Below, piece by piece: positions 9,485 through 18,423 of a DNA stretch of 41,491 nucleotides. The translations under genes were made by a program, and so were the position numbers. The DNA is taken from the NCBI RefSeq assembly GCF_014076845.1, contig NZ_JACGUT010000076.1, positions 1 to 41,491 of the forward strand, in the 5' to 3' direction. The notes beneath the pieces are model-generated. The model was not told the origin of the DNA and ran no database searches. It saw only the letters and a program-made list of their open reading frames with translations. Position 1 is the first letter of the stretch. Every line of letters starts with the position of its first letter. The stretch is from Colwellia sp. MB3u-41 (lineage in GTDB: Bacteria; Pseudomonadota; Gammaproteobacteria; Enterobacterales; Alteromonadaceae).

Positions 9485-10128
9485 TATTTCAACGCATGAC
9501 CGAGAGATTGCAAATAAGCAATAAGAGCTTCCATTTCCGTTTTATCTTTAACAGCCGCTTTAGCACCAGCTAAATCATCTGCAGAATATAACGGTATACG
9601 ATTACCTTGTTCATCTTTATGGCTGCGATTGCGCGTTAAGAAATTAAATGTTGTTAATTTCTTTTCGGTTAATTCACCATCTAACTTGTTTTCAGCTAAC
9701 CATTTAAATGAAGGCATGTTTGATTCTGGAACTACTGACCGAGGGTCAAGTAGATGAGCTCTATGCCAATCATCACTATAACGACCACCAACACGGGCTA
9801 AATCAGGACCAGTACGTTTAGAACCCCATAAAAAAGGGTGTTCCCAAACGCCTTCACCAGCAACAGAGTAATGACCGTAACGCTCTGTTTCAGCACGAAA
9901 GGGGCGGATCATTTGACTGTGACAAACGTTACAACCTTCACGGATATAAATATCACGACCTTCCATCTCTAATGCGGTATAAGGTCTAAGATTATCAACA
10001 GGCGTAGTGGTTGCTTTTTGAAAAAATAACGGGGTTATTTCTACTAAACCACCGATACTTATCGCGAGAACAGTGAAAATCGCAAACAAACCAACACTTT
10101 TTTCAAATTTTTCATGTTTATTTTTCAT
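9484..10128 (-). CDS. ccoO: cbb3-type cytochrome c oxidase subunit II (CcoO), monohaem
   Basis: A 214-residue membrane-anchored c-type cytochrome. One N-terminal helix (about 14-36) is followed by the periplasmic domain with one haem site CNVCH (66-70), in the signature context [29 protein letters not shown] supplies the probable methionine ligand. It passes electrons from CcoP to the CcoN catalytic core. It lies ten bases downstream of ccoN. Confidence 0.97.
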   Translation of the reverse strand: MKNKHEKFEKSVGLFAIFTVLAISIGGLVEITPLFFQKATTTPVDNLRPYTALEMEGRDIYIREGCNVCHSQMIRPFRAETERYGHYSVAGEGVWEHPFLWGSKRTGPDLARVGGRYSDDWHRAHLLDPRSVVPESNMPSFKWLAENKLDGELTEKKLTTFNFLTRNRSHKDEQGNRIPLYSADDLAGAKAAVKDKTEMEALIAYLQSLGHALK

Positions 10129-10138
10129 AGTCGGCCTC

Positions 10139-11563
10139 CTAACCTATTGCTACAGGCTTAAGACTGTCGTCTTTAGCATAGATAGTTTTGAACATGTTGT
10201 AAGCCATCAATAAGAAACCAGCGACAACTAACACTCCACCAACGAAACGAATAAAGTAGAATGGATATGAAGCCGTTAAACTTTCAACAAAACTGTAAGT
10301 TAACGTACCGTCTGTATTAACAGCTCTCCACATTAACCCCTGCATAACACCTGATATCCACATAGCAACTATGTATAAAACGATACCCGTTGTGTGTAAC
10401 CAAAAATGCACATTGATTAATTTAATACTGTACATACGACCTTGATTAAAGAGTACTGGAATTAAGTGATACATAGCGCCAATTGAAACCATTGCTACCC
10501 AACCTAAAGCACCAGAATGAACATGACCGATAGTCCAATCTGTATAATGAGATAACGCATTTACAGATTTAATCGCCATCATTGGTCCCTCAAAGGTAGA
10601 CATACCGTAAAAAGACAATGAAACAATCAGAAAACGTAAAATGGGGTCATGACGAAGTTTATGCCATGCACCTGAAAGCGTCATTATACCGTTTATCATA
10701 CCACCCCAAGAAGGAAGGAATAACACGATAGACATTACCATACCTACAGATTGAGCCCAATCAGGAAGTGCCGTATAATGAAGGTGATGAGGGCCTGCCC
10801 ATATGTATAATGAGACTAATGCCCAAAAATGAACAATAGATAAACGATAAGAGTAAACTGGGCGTTCAGCCTGTTTTGGTACGAAATAATACATTATACC
10901 TAAGAAACCTGCAGTCAATAGGAAACCAACGGCATTGTGTCCGTACCACCACTGCATCATTGCATCAATCGCACCCGAGTATATTGAGTAAGACTTCATC
11001 ATAGAAACAGGAATCACCATTGAATTACCAATGTGTAATACGGCAACAGTAAGAATAAAGCCACCGAAGAACCAATTAGCGACATAAATATGAGACGTTT
11101 TACGTTTAACAAGCGTTCCAAAGAAAACAATGGCATAACTAATCCATACAACAGCAATTAAAATATCAATGGGCCATTCTAATTCAGCATATTCTTTACT
11201 TGAGGTATAACCCATAGGAAGGGTGATTGCAGCAAGTACAATAACTAATTGCCATCCCCAGAAGGTAAATGAAGCAAGTTTGCCGCCAAATAGTGTTGTT
11301 TTACAGGTTCTTTGAACAACATAATAAGAAGTAGCAAATAGGGCACTTGTACCGAATGCAAAGATAACAGCATTAGTATGTAGTGGACGAAGACGGGAAT
11401 AGGTTAACCAAGGTGTTTCAAAATTTAAAGCAGGCCAAATTAACTGAGCCGCAATTAAAACACCAACAAGCGTACCGAAGATTCCCCATATTACTGTCAT
11501 TACAGTAAATTGACGTACAACATCAAAATTGTAGTCTACTGATGACGCATTACTTTGTGACAT
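10139..11563 (-). CDS. ccoN: cbb3-type cytochrome c oxidase subunit I (CcoN), catalytic
   Basis: The 474-residue catalytic subunit has about 12 predicted membrane helices. It reduces oxygen to water at a haem b3-CuB centre with high oxygen affinity and pumps protons. The conserved histidine motifs are visible: RPLHTNAV for low-spin haem, [12 protein letters not shown] and [13 protein letters not shown] for CuB, and HVHSGALGW for the haems. It is the first gene of ccoNOQP. The 243-bp upstream gap holds an FNR-like box and the divergent lipoprotein gene. Confidence 0.98.
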   Translation of the reverse strand: MSQSNASSVDYNFDVVRQFTVMTVIWGIFGTLVGVLIAAQLIWPALNFETPWLTYSRLRPLHTNAVIFAFGTSALFATSYYVVQRTCKTTLFGGKLASFTFWGWQLVIVLAAITLPMGYTSSKEYAELEWPIDILIAVVWISYAIVFFGTLVKRKTSHIYVANWFFGGFILTVAVLHIGNSMVIPVSMMKSYSIYSGAIDAMMQWWYGHNAVGFLLTAGFLGIMYYFVPKQAERPVYSYRLSIVHFWALVSLYIWAGPHHLHYTALPDWAQSVGMVMSIVLFLPSWGGMINGIMTLSGAWHKLRHDPILRFLIVSLSFYGMSTFEGPMMAIKSVNALSHYTDWTIGHVHSGALGWVAMVSIGAMYHLIPVLFNQGRMYSIKLINVHFWLHTTGIVLYIVAMWISGVMQGLMWRAVNTDGTLTYSFVESLTASYPFYFIRFVGGVLVVAGFLLMAYNMFKTIYAKDDSLKPVAIG

Positions 11564-11734
11564 GTTATGGTTTCCGCAGTTATATTTATAAACGTAAATC
11601 GATTTTTTCTACTTAAGAAAACTAAGTACTAGTGACAGTTATCATTGAAAAATAAAATTTCACCTAACGATAAAAAATCTCCGGTATATAGTAATAATTT
11701 TGTAGTGAAAAGTCATTAAAATATGCAGTGAATG

Positions 11735-11748
11735 TTGTTGTAGATCAA
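11735..11748 (-). promoter_or_regulatory. FNR-box-like palindrome upstream of ccoN
   Basis: TTGTTGTAGATCAA matches the FNR consensus TTGAT-N4-ATCAA at 9 of 10 defined positions. It is centred about 178 bp before the ccoN start, in the intergenic region shared with the divergent lipoprotein gene. cbb3 operons are commonly FNR/ANR activated. No ideal -10 hexamer was found at the exact class II spacing (TACAAA at 11704-11699 and TACTAT at 11693-11688 are the nearest), so the promoter position is uncertain. Confidence 0.55.
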
Positions 11749-11806
11749 TAATATTTCAAGGCTTTGTATAAATAATACACATAAAGTATTAAAGAGAGTA
11801 TTTCCC

Positions 11807-12304
11807 ATTAAAATATCAATATATAAAAGACTATTTATCGTTTCTTTTTTCTTCAGTAGCGCTGGCTGCGAACCTAATCATGTCATTGAAAAACCAAAGC
11901 AACCATTTCAATGCATTACTTCACAAAGTACTTGTGAAGTTGATACTACATTTGGCACGCTTTTAGTTACGTTTAACGTCGACAAAGTCCTGACAGAATT
12001 ACCCTTTAGTATACGAGTGGAATTTAAAAAAGATCATCTATTTAACGATAATATCCGCTCTGAAAACTCATATAGTGTTGTTGGCTATATGGAAGGAAAA
12101 ACCATGTTTATGGGCAAGATACCCCTGTTTTTTAACAAAGAAGTTAAAAAAAACAGCGCTTATTTTCTTGCACAAACAATGTTGGGCAGTTGCTCTGAGG
12201 ATAAGATGATATGGCGGTTATGGTTAACAATAGAAAATAAAGTCGCCAGTAAAAGCAAGGTACCAACAACTTTCTTTATTGATTTTCATTCTACTCGTTT
12301 TTAG
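11807..12304 (+). CDS. Putative lipoprotein of unknown function with a non-standard start
   Basis: From a GTG at 12017 the frame gives only 95 residues, but the same frame is open much further upstream. It encodes a basic, hydrophobic N-terminus (KRLFIVSFFFSSAGC) followed by EPNHVIEKPKQP. This reads as a lipoprotein signal with the lipidated cysteine at the SAGC box. No ATG, GTG or TTG precedes the signal. The best candidate is ATT at 11807, with GAGAG about eight bases upstream, giving 165 residues. Four further cysteines may form disulfides after export. Divergent from ccoN and convergent with the LysE-type gene. No family recognised. The reading frame is convincing; the start is not certain. 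Confidence 0.6.
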   Translation: MKISIYKRLFIVSFFFSSAGCEPNHVIEKPKQPFQCITSQSTCEVDTTFGTLLVTFNVDKVLTELPFSIRVEFKKDHLFNDNIRSENSYSVVGYMEGKTMFMGKIPLFFNKEVKKNSAYFLAQTMLGSCSEDKMIWRLWLTIENKVASKSKVPTTFFIDFHSTRF

Positions 12305-12311
12305 TACCTGA

Positions 12312-12932
12312 TTAGCCTAATAAAAGCCAAAGTGCGACAATCATCATTAAACAAGCTGATATTTTATTAAGGTGTGATATTTTATTGTTTTTTGTTAAAT
12401 ATCGCGCCAGTGTTTTGCCGCCTGTCGCATATAATGTCATGCAAATAAACTCTGACATAAGAATTATCGCCACAAGAACAATAAGTTGTGGCACTAATGA
12501 TTGTTGGCTATTTATGAAGGGTGGTAACAAAGATACCATAAAAGCCCAGCCTTTAGGGTTAGATATTGCTGTAATGAAGCCTTGTTGCAATAATCTTTGC
12601 TTGCTTACTCTTGCATTTTCTCCTTTTATGTCAATAGCGAGTTTACCTTTGGCTTGCCACATATTAATAGCTATATACGTTAAGTAACCCGCTCCAAAAA
12701 TTTTTAAAAGAGTAAAAATCTCAGGGTAGCTGAACATTATTTTCGCTACACCTAAAGCTGCGGCAATAGCTACAAGAGCAACACCAAGTAATTCACCCCA
12801 CATCATCCAAAGCGTTTTTTTATAACCCACAGAAATGCCTAGAGTCATTGCTAGTGTCATGCACATACCCGGTGATATAGAAATAAGAAAAATAGTCGGA
12901 ATAAAAAGGGCAAGTAACGTAAAATCTATCAA
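12312..12932 (-). CDS. LysE/RhtB-family amino-acid exporter
   Basis: A 206-residue integral membrane protein with about six hydrophobic segments, the usual size of the LysE/RhtB exporter family. The N-terminal FLISISPGMCMTLAMTLGISVGY stretch carries the SPGP-like signature, here SPGM, and the central part has ISNPKGWAFMVSLLPPFI. These proteins export amino acids or homoserine lactones across the inner membrane. The substrate cannot be deduced. It converges with the lipoprotein gene, with only seven bases between the two stops. Confidence 0.87.
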   Translation of the reverse strand: MIDFTLLALFIPTIFLISISPGMCMTLAMTLGISVGYKKTLWMMWGELLGVALVAIAAALGVAKIMFSYPEIFTLLKIFGAGYLTYIAINMWQAKGKLAIDIKGENARVSKQRLLQQGFITAISNPKGWAFMVSLLPPFINSQQSLVPQLIVLVAIILMSEFICMTLYATGGKTLARYLTKNNKISHLNKISACLMMIVALWLLLG

Positions 12933-13211
12933 AACAGGGTCTCAATAATTGTGCAGAGATAAAGTGGCAGGCATTCTAACGTAATTATAGCATTTTTCCT
13001 TGAATTTATTGCCGCAATAACTTCAGATTTTGAAGGATGTTCCACTAAGGAAATTGTGTGGTGTTATCACCATAAATATATAAGCTGCAACCTTGCCGAG
13101 TAGCAGATATTTTTTCCAAGTATTGTTTTCTTCAACTGAATAAACATGACGCTTGTTTGCACAACGAACGGCTAACTTGTGTAAAAAACCTTTTATATTT
13201 AGTAAACTTTA
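12933..13211. other. Intergenic stretch, 279 bp
   Basis: No convincing gene or RNA is visible. A small GGTG-TTAT-CACC hairpin occurs near 13062. The region should contain the promoter of the LysE-type gene and the end of the desuccinylase transcript, but no clear signals stand out. Confidence 0.4.
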
Positions 13212-14252
13212 TTATCCATTCATTTTAACGACATAAAACAGGCAATCACTTAAAGCGATAGTTCTATTATGTGTTGCCATAAAAATACGTAAATCAACTC
13301 CACATCTGAAAATATTTTTTTTACAGCAAAAATAATCATTTATAACGTTATTGCCATGCTCATTAATGAGTTCAAAATTATTAAGTCCTTTGTCATCAAC
13401 CCAGCCTAGCATTTGATCTTTTCGAGAAATACCATAATTTAGCTGTTCAATATTTGATTTTATACAAACCCCAGTAAACCCTTCATCATGATCGTCATAA
13501 GATAAGCCTGTGTTTGGTTGTAACACCAAACGTAAGGGTTTATAAATAATATCAACCGATCTGTTTTGTTGAAAATTTTTCGACTCTTCGTTTAGGGTTA
13601 ATTGCTTTAAACCTTCGTAAGCCACATGATGAGACTGCTCGTCGCTACTACCACCACATTTAACCGTTATCATCGGACAATCGAACTTTTGCTCCATTAA
13701 CGTGCCCAACTGCAAACCCGATAAAATGATCGTTTGGCAAAAATAAGAGGTTATTGATAATGTTTCAGGAGTGATTATTGGTGCTACCGCAAAAGCCGGA
13801 CCAGACCCCGCACAGTTATGTAAATCGACTACAATTTCAGGTGTCACCTCTTTAATGGCTTGCTCAATAAGTAAAGCGCGACGACAAAAGCCACAATTTC
13901 CAGTGGCATCATCAGAAAAACAGCGATTAATATCTTTCCCTCCATCAAGATAGCGTCGACTAAATATTGGCGACATAGTCGCGGCTTCAACCGAACAAAT
14001 AATAAATCTAACATGGGTGGTAGAAACAGGTAGTTTGTCGTTAGCGGTTAACCAACGGTGCATAGCAATTAATCCCGAAGGCTCATCACCATGAAGCAAT
14101 GTCGTAAAAACACGACATTTATCCTCATTATCACCAGTAATATCAATTACTGTAGGTCCTGTTAGTGTCATTAAGAACTGAATATAATCAGCTTTTAGTA
14201 CAAGAGGACCTGGATTTTTCAAATAAGTGATTTCGTCAAAGTCTATGTCCAT
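13212..14252 (-). CDS. Succinylglutamate desuccinylase/aspartoacylase-family zinc hydrolase
   Basis: A 346-residue M14-like metallohydrolase of the AstE/ASPA superfamily. The zinc-binding pattern is complete: H54 and E57 in HGDEPSG, and H145 in VVDLHNCAGSG. An NR motif (DINRCF, R110) usually binds the substrate carboxylate. Members remove an acyl group from N-acylated amino acids. The gene stands alone, without ast operon genes, so it may not be the arginine-degradation AstE itself; the substrate is unknown. It is divergent from the small membrane protein gene at 14495. Confidence 0.85.
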   Translation of the reverse strand: MDIDFDEITYLKNPGPLVLKADYIQFLMTLTGPTVIDITGDNEDKCRVFTTLLHGDEPSGLIAMHRWLTANDKLPVSTTHVRFIICSVEAATMSPIFSRRYLDGGKDINRCFSDDATGNCGFCRRALLIEQAIKEVTPEIVVDLHNCAGSGPAFAVAPIITPETLSITSYFCQTIILSGLQLGTLMEQKFDCPMITVKCGGSSDEQSHHVAYEGLKQLTLNEESKNFQQNRSVDIIYKPLRLVLQPNTGLSYDDHDEGFTGVCIKSNIEQLNYGISRKDQMLGWVDDKGLNNFELINEHGNNVINDYFCCKKNIFRCGVDLRIFMATHNRTIALSDCLFYVVKMNG

Positions 14253-14494
14253 TAGAATGCCTAATATGCTCTGTATTAAAGTGAGAATAATGAACAGCTA
14301 CCTTACTTCTACAGTAAAGTATCTGCCGCAAATAGTACGATACAATGAGCATGCCACAACTTGTAGTCAGTCTTTGTTGATTAAGGTCAATAATAATGAA
14401 GTAAAGATGAATTAGTTTTACCCCTCGAGATAAATTAATCACTAATAGGGTACTTAGACTTGTTGGAAGCTTATTTTTCTACTAACTTTATCTT

Positions 14495-14848
14495 ATGGCT
14501 TCATTTGAATATTTGGCTATGGCATCGTTTGATTTACCGAGTAAATCGGGTTTTGATATGACTAAGTTTGTCGCTATTATGAGTTACTTTACTGTGATTG
14601 GTTGGTGTATTGCCATCCTACTTCATAGTTATAATCGTTCAAGTTTTTCTACCTTTCATTTAAAGCAATCTTTAGGGCTTATCTTAACTTTTACCTTGTT
14701 ATCTTTTATACCACTTATTGGCTGGGCAATCGGTATTGTTGTCTTTTTATTCTGGCTAGTGGCTATCTACTATGCTGCAGTGGGAAAAGCATATTTAGTG
14801 CCTTTTTTAGGCCAATATTTTCAGACGCATTTAGATTTTATTCAATAA
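14495..14848 (+). CDS. Small DUF4870/Tic20-like membrane protein
   Basis: A 117-residue protein with three hydrophobic segments (about 27-45, 61-78 and 80-96). The arrangement resembles DUF4870 proteins: MSYFTVIGWCIAILLH, an SSFSTFHLKQSLGL loop, then two helices. Its function is not known. The ATG at 14495 has no clear ribosome binding site, and an internal ATG (MTKFVAIMS) about 22 codons downstream is an alternative. It lies about 100 bp before recC in the same direction and could share its transcript. Confidence 0.75.
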   Translation: MASFEYLAMASFDLPSKSGFDMTKFVAIMSYFTVIGWCIAILLHSYNRSSFSTFHLKQSLGLILTFTLLSFIPLIGWAIGIVVFLFWLVAIYYAAVGKAYLVPFLGQYFQTHLDFIQ

Positions 14849-14949
14849 AAAAAGATGTTTTTAGAAAAATAACTCAGTGATTTTGATAGCTTTATCTGTA
14901 TTGTTATGCTTAAATTTAGTCAGAAAATATTGTCTCTAAGGTCTTCATA

Positions 14950-17900
14950 TTGTTCTATCTTTATCCGGCTAATAAAATGGAAAATTTATTAGCACTTCTT
15001 GATAAAATCCAACAGGTTTCACCACTCCCTATCTTCAGCCAAGAAATGATTGTTGTGCAAAACGCTGGTATGCAGCATTGGCTTAATATGTCGTTAGCTC
15101 AGCAACGCGGTATCAGTATGAATATTGGTTACGCGTTACCGTCGCAGTTTTTGTGGAAGCTTGTTAGAAGTATAGCTAGCGATGATAACGTGCCAGAGCA
15201 GTCACCGTTTTCTCGTGAAGTACTTTCATGGCGAATAGATGCCCTTATGGGTAGTAAAATTGTTATTGACGACCCCGATTTCTCTAGTGCAACACAATAC
15301 TGGTTGGGGACAGCTACCATTTCTGACGACGCTGTTTTAAGCGATAGTATTAATGAGTCTTCAGCCACAAAAGAGCAAAGTGATTCAACCGTATTTAGTG
15401 AGAAACAAACATTAAAACGTTATCAACTGGCGTGCCAATTAGCCGATTTATATGAGCAATATTTAATTTTTAGACCACAATGGATCAATGATTGGCACCA
15501 AGGTAAAGCCAGTAAAAGTTTCGCTCACCAAAAACAAGCGGTAGAAGTAGAGAAGTGGCAGGCAAAATTATGGCAATTGTTAACCCAAGAACAAAGCTAT
15601 GATCCACTCGATCTCGTTAATAAAGCCATTGAAAATATAGCCACGAAAAAGCATTTGTTACCACCCCGTTTATCCTTTTTTGGGATTAATGCCATGGCAC
15701 CGATGTGGTTGTCTTTCATCGAAGCGGTAAGCGAACATCTTGATGTGCACTTTTTCCATCTTAACCCTTGTTTTGATTATTGGGGTGATATTCAATCAGA
15801 AAAACAAGCGATTAACCTATTAACAAAATGGGTTAAGGGCCACGACGATATTACCGTGAATGTGGGTAATCCGCTGTTGGCTAATTTGGGTCAACAAGGA
15901 CGTGAATTCATGGCCTTGCTTAATGACTATTCAACCGTAAATATTGAGGTTTTTGATACCATTGTTAAGGGAGAAGAAGCAGAAAGTTTATCGGTATTAC
16001 ACCAAGTTCAACAAGACATTCTGACCTTAACCAACCCAAAAGATGCACCTAAAAATCAGCAAGATAACTCGATTGTCTTTTCCAGTGCTCATAGCGCATT
16101 ACGCGAAGTACAAGGCTTACACGATTGGCTGCTCCACCAATTTAATGACGATAAAAGCTTAACCCCCAAAGATGTCTTGGTTATGTGCCCACAAGTTGAG
16201 CAATATGCTCCATATGTCAGTGCTGTTTTCGCACGAGGTTGGCAAGACCTAGCAGACAAGATCCCCCCATTGCCTTGTTCTATTGCCGACAGAGTTAGTA
16301 AAGACTCCGAACCTATCGTTGCCGCTTTTACACAATTACTGAGTTTGCCTGATAGTCGTTTTCAAGTGTCGCAAATTATCGGCATGTTACGTTTACCCGC
16401 AATACAAAATAAGTTTTCGCTGAGCCTTGAAGAGCTTGATAAAATTTCTGCTTGGCTCGAACAAGCTTGCGTGCACTGGGGTGTGGACCAACAGCATAAA
16501 CAGCAGGTTTTGCACAGCAAAGAAGTGAATAATGCCTTTACTTGGCAACAAGGTTTATCACGATTAATGCGCGGCTTTGCTTTTGCTGATAGCCCAATGT
16601 TTGTTGACGATCAACTGTATTTGCCTAATGTTGAAGGAAACGACGCTATTTTATTGGGTAAATTAATGCTGATTATCGAGCAACTACAGCATTTCTCTCA
16701 GCACCTTGCTCAAGAGAAGTCGGCAAGCCAGTGGCAACAATTTTTATTGTCCCTGTTAAATAGCTTGTTTGAGGTTACCGATGAAAACGCTTTTAACGTT
16801 ATAGACCAAGCCATAGGTGCGTTGGTTGAATATTGCCAACACGCTGATTACCAGCAAAAAATCAGCTTAGGTGTCGTACGAGACTTTCTTACTAATCATT
16901 TTAGTCAGCCAGATCCCGGTCGTCAGTTTATGGTTGGGCAAATTACTTTTTGCTCCATGTTACCGATGCGCAGTATTCCTTTTAAAGTCATTGCCATTTT
17001 AGGTTTGAACGACGGCGAATTTCCGCGACAGCGTCAACCATTAGGTTTTGATCTTATGGCCAGTAGCAAAAGTGAACTGGGTGATAGATCGCGCCGTGGC
17101 GACGACAGATACTTATTTTTAGAAGCGATAATATCAGCACGCCAGTCATTATACTTAAGCTATCAAGGGCGTAACATTCGTAATAATAATGAAAAACAGC
17201 CGTCGATAGTTCTCAAAGAATTAATGGAATATCTTGAAGCAGGTTATGGTTGGCAACTCCACAATAGCGACAACGTCATTGAAAAAAACGATAGTGATGA
17301 TCGATCTTCAGATATTAAACAATTACCCATGCAAGCTTTCAGCGAGCACAACTATTTGGGGCAATTGAAAAGCTTCGACCCTCATTGGCTGAAACTTAAA
17401 TCAGCTAAAAAATCAGCACAAACCGATACCTTATTTCTGCCGGTTGAGATAACACCAGATAACGAAACTAAAGTTGTTGATATAAATGAACTGATCCGTT
17501 TTTTTCAGCACCCCGCGAAGGCCTTTGCTCAACGGCATTTACAGTTGTTTTTTGAACCTCGAGAGACGCAGCTTGATGATACTGAGCCATTTAGTGAAAA
17601 CTTTTTGCAGAGTTACTTATTACGTCAGCAGCTTTTAGCGCTTTATTTAGTGGGTAGCAGCGAGCAGGAGATAACTTCTGCAGTGAGTGCGGCAGGGGTA
17701 AGTGGCGTTTTTCCAGACTTACCCAGCACAAATGACAGCTTAGAGCGCTGGCGAGATGACAGTGAGAATTTTAGTGAATTTATTCGCACGGAAAGTCAGC
17801 TAACGACAGCTGAAGCGCCAATTACTTTTATTAATGCCGAGCTCGACTTGGTTCTTGCCAATAATAGCCACTTTGTTCTTGGTGCCAATTTTCCTGTCCA

Positions 17901-18423
17901 AGAAGATAGTTTGATGTTCTATCGAAGCTCTTCGGCAAAAGGTAAAGACTTATTTGCTCTTTATTTGCATCAACTCATTCTTCAATGTTGGCAAGACCAT
18001 GCAGCGACATTGAATACCGCTGATTTTACACAAGAGCAAAATATGCTCGCGCAGGTAAAAATAACCAAAGGTTTTTACTTTGATACAAAAAATCAAAAAC
18101 CAACCCAATACCGCTTTAGCCAAGTAGACAATGCTCAGGCGCATTTAGCTTTTATTGTTGAAACTTATCTCAAAGGGCAGCAGCAAGCTTTACTGCTTAA
18201 CACCGAATTAGTCGAAAAGTTCTTTAAAGCGAAAGCCTTTCAACAAAGCCACTTTGAAAAAATATGGTCAGACAATAGCAGCATGCTCAGCGTGATCAAA
18301 CCCTTAGGACAAGACCCTTACATGCATTACTTCTGGCAACAATGTCCTGAGTTTTCTGAGCATCAGCCAACGTTTACGGCACTTTATCAACCGATGTGGC
18401 AAGCTCAGGAGCAAATAAAATGA
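14950..18423 (+). CDS. recC: Exodeoxyribonuclease V gamma subunit RecC
   Basis: A 1157-residue subunit (E. coli about 1122). RecC is the Chi-recognition and strand-splitting scaffold of RecBCD, which resects double-strand breaks and degrades foreign linear DNA. The N-terminus FYLYPANKMENLLALL matches the RecC start, so the TTG at 14950 is the start codon. Typical segments include QNAGMQHWLNMSLAQQ and, later, LGLNDGEFPRQ followed by RSRRGDDRYLFLEAI. Helicase-like domains are followed by an inactive nuclease fold, as in the family. Its TGA overlaps the recB ATG (ATGA), indicating translational coupling. The ptrA gene that separates recC and recB in E. coli is absent. Confidence 0.96.
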   Translation: MFYLYPANKMENLLALLDKIQQVSPLPIFSQEMIVVQNAGMQHWLNMSLAQQRGISMNIGYALPSQFLWKLVRSIASDDNVPEQSPFSREVLSWRIDALMGSKIVIDDPDFSSATQYWLGTATISDDAVLSDSINESSATKEQSDSTVFSEKQTLKRYQLACQLADLYEQYLIFRPQWINDWHQGKASKSFAHQKQAVEVEKWQAKLWQLLTQEQSYDPLDLVNKAIENIATKKHLLPPRLSFFGINAMAPMWLSFIEAVSEHLDVHFFHLNPCFDYWGDIQSEKQAINLLTKWVKGHDDITVNVGNPLLANLGQQGREFMALLNDYSTVNIEVFDTIVKGEEAESLSVLHQVQQDILTLTNPKDAPKNQQDNSIVFSSAHSALREVQGLHDWLLHQFNDDKSLTPKDVLVMCPQVEQYAPYVSAVFARGWQDLADKIPPLPCSIADRVSKDSEPIVAAFTQLLSLPDSRFQVSQIIGMLRLPAIQNKFSLSLEELDKISAWLEQACVHWGVDQQHKQQVLHSKEVNNAFTWQQGLSRLMRGFAFADSPMFVDDQLYLPNVEGNDAILLGKLMLIIEQLQHFSQHLAQEKSASQWQQFLLSLLNSLFEVTDENAFNVIDQAIGALVEYCQHADYQQKISLGVVRDFLTNHFSQPDPGRQFMVGQITFCSMLPMRSIPFKVIAILGLNDGEFPRQRQPLGFDLMASSKSELGDRSRRGDDRYLFLEAIISARQSLYLSYQGRNIRNNNEKQPSIVLKELMEYLEAGYGWQLHNSDNVIEKNDSDDRSSDIKQLPMQAFSEHNYLGQLKSFDPHWLKLKSAKKSAQTDTLFLPVEITPDNETKVVDINELIRFFQHPAKAFAQRHLQLFFEPRETQLDDTEPFSENFLQSYLLRQQLLALYLVGSSEQEITSAVSAAGVSGVFPDLPSTNDSLERWRDDSENFSEFIRTESQLTTAEAPITFINAELDLVLANNSHFVLGANFPVQEDSLMFYRSSSAKGKDLFALYLHQLILQCWQDHAATLNTADFTQEQNMLAQVKITKGFYFDTKNQKPTQYRFSQVDNAQAHLAFIVETYLKGQQQALLLNTELVEKFFKAKAFQQSHFEKIWSDNSSMLSVIKPLGQDPYMHYFWQQCPEFSEHQPTFTALYQPMWQAQEQIK

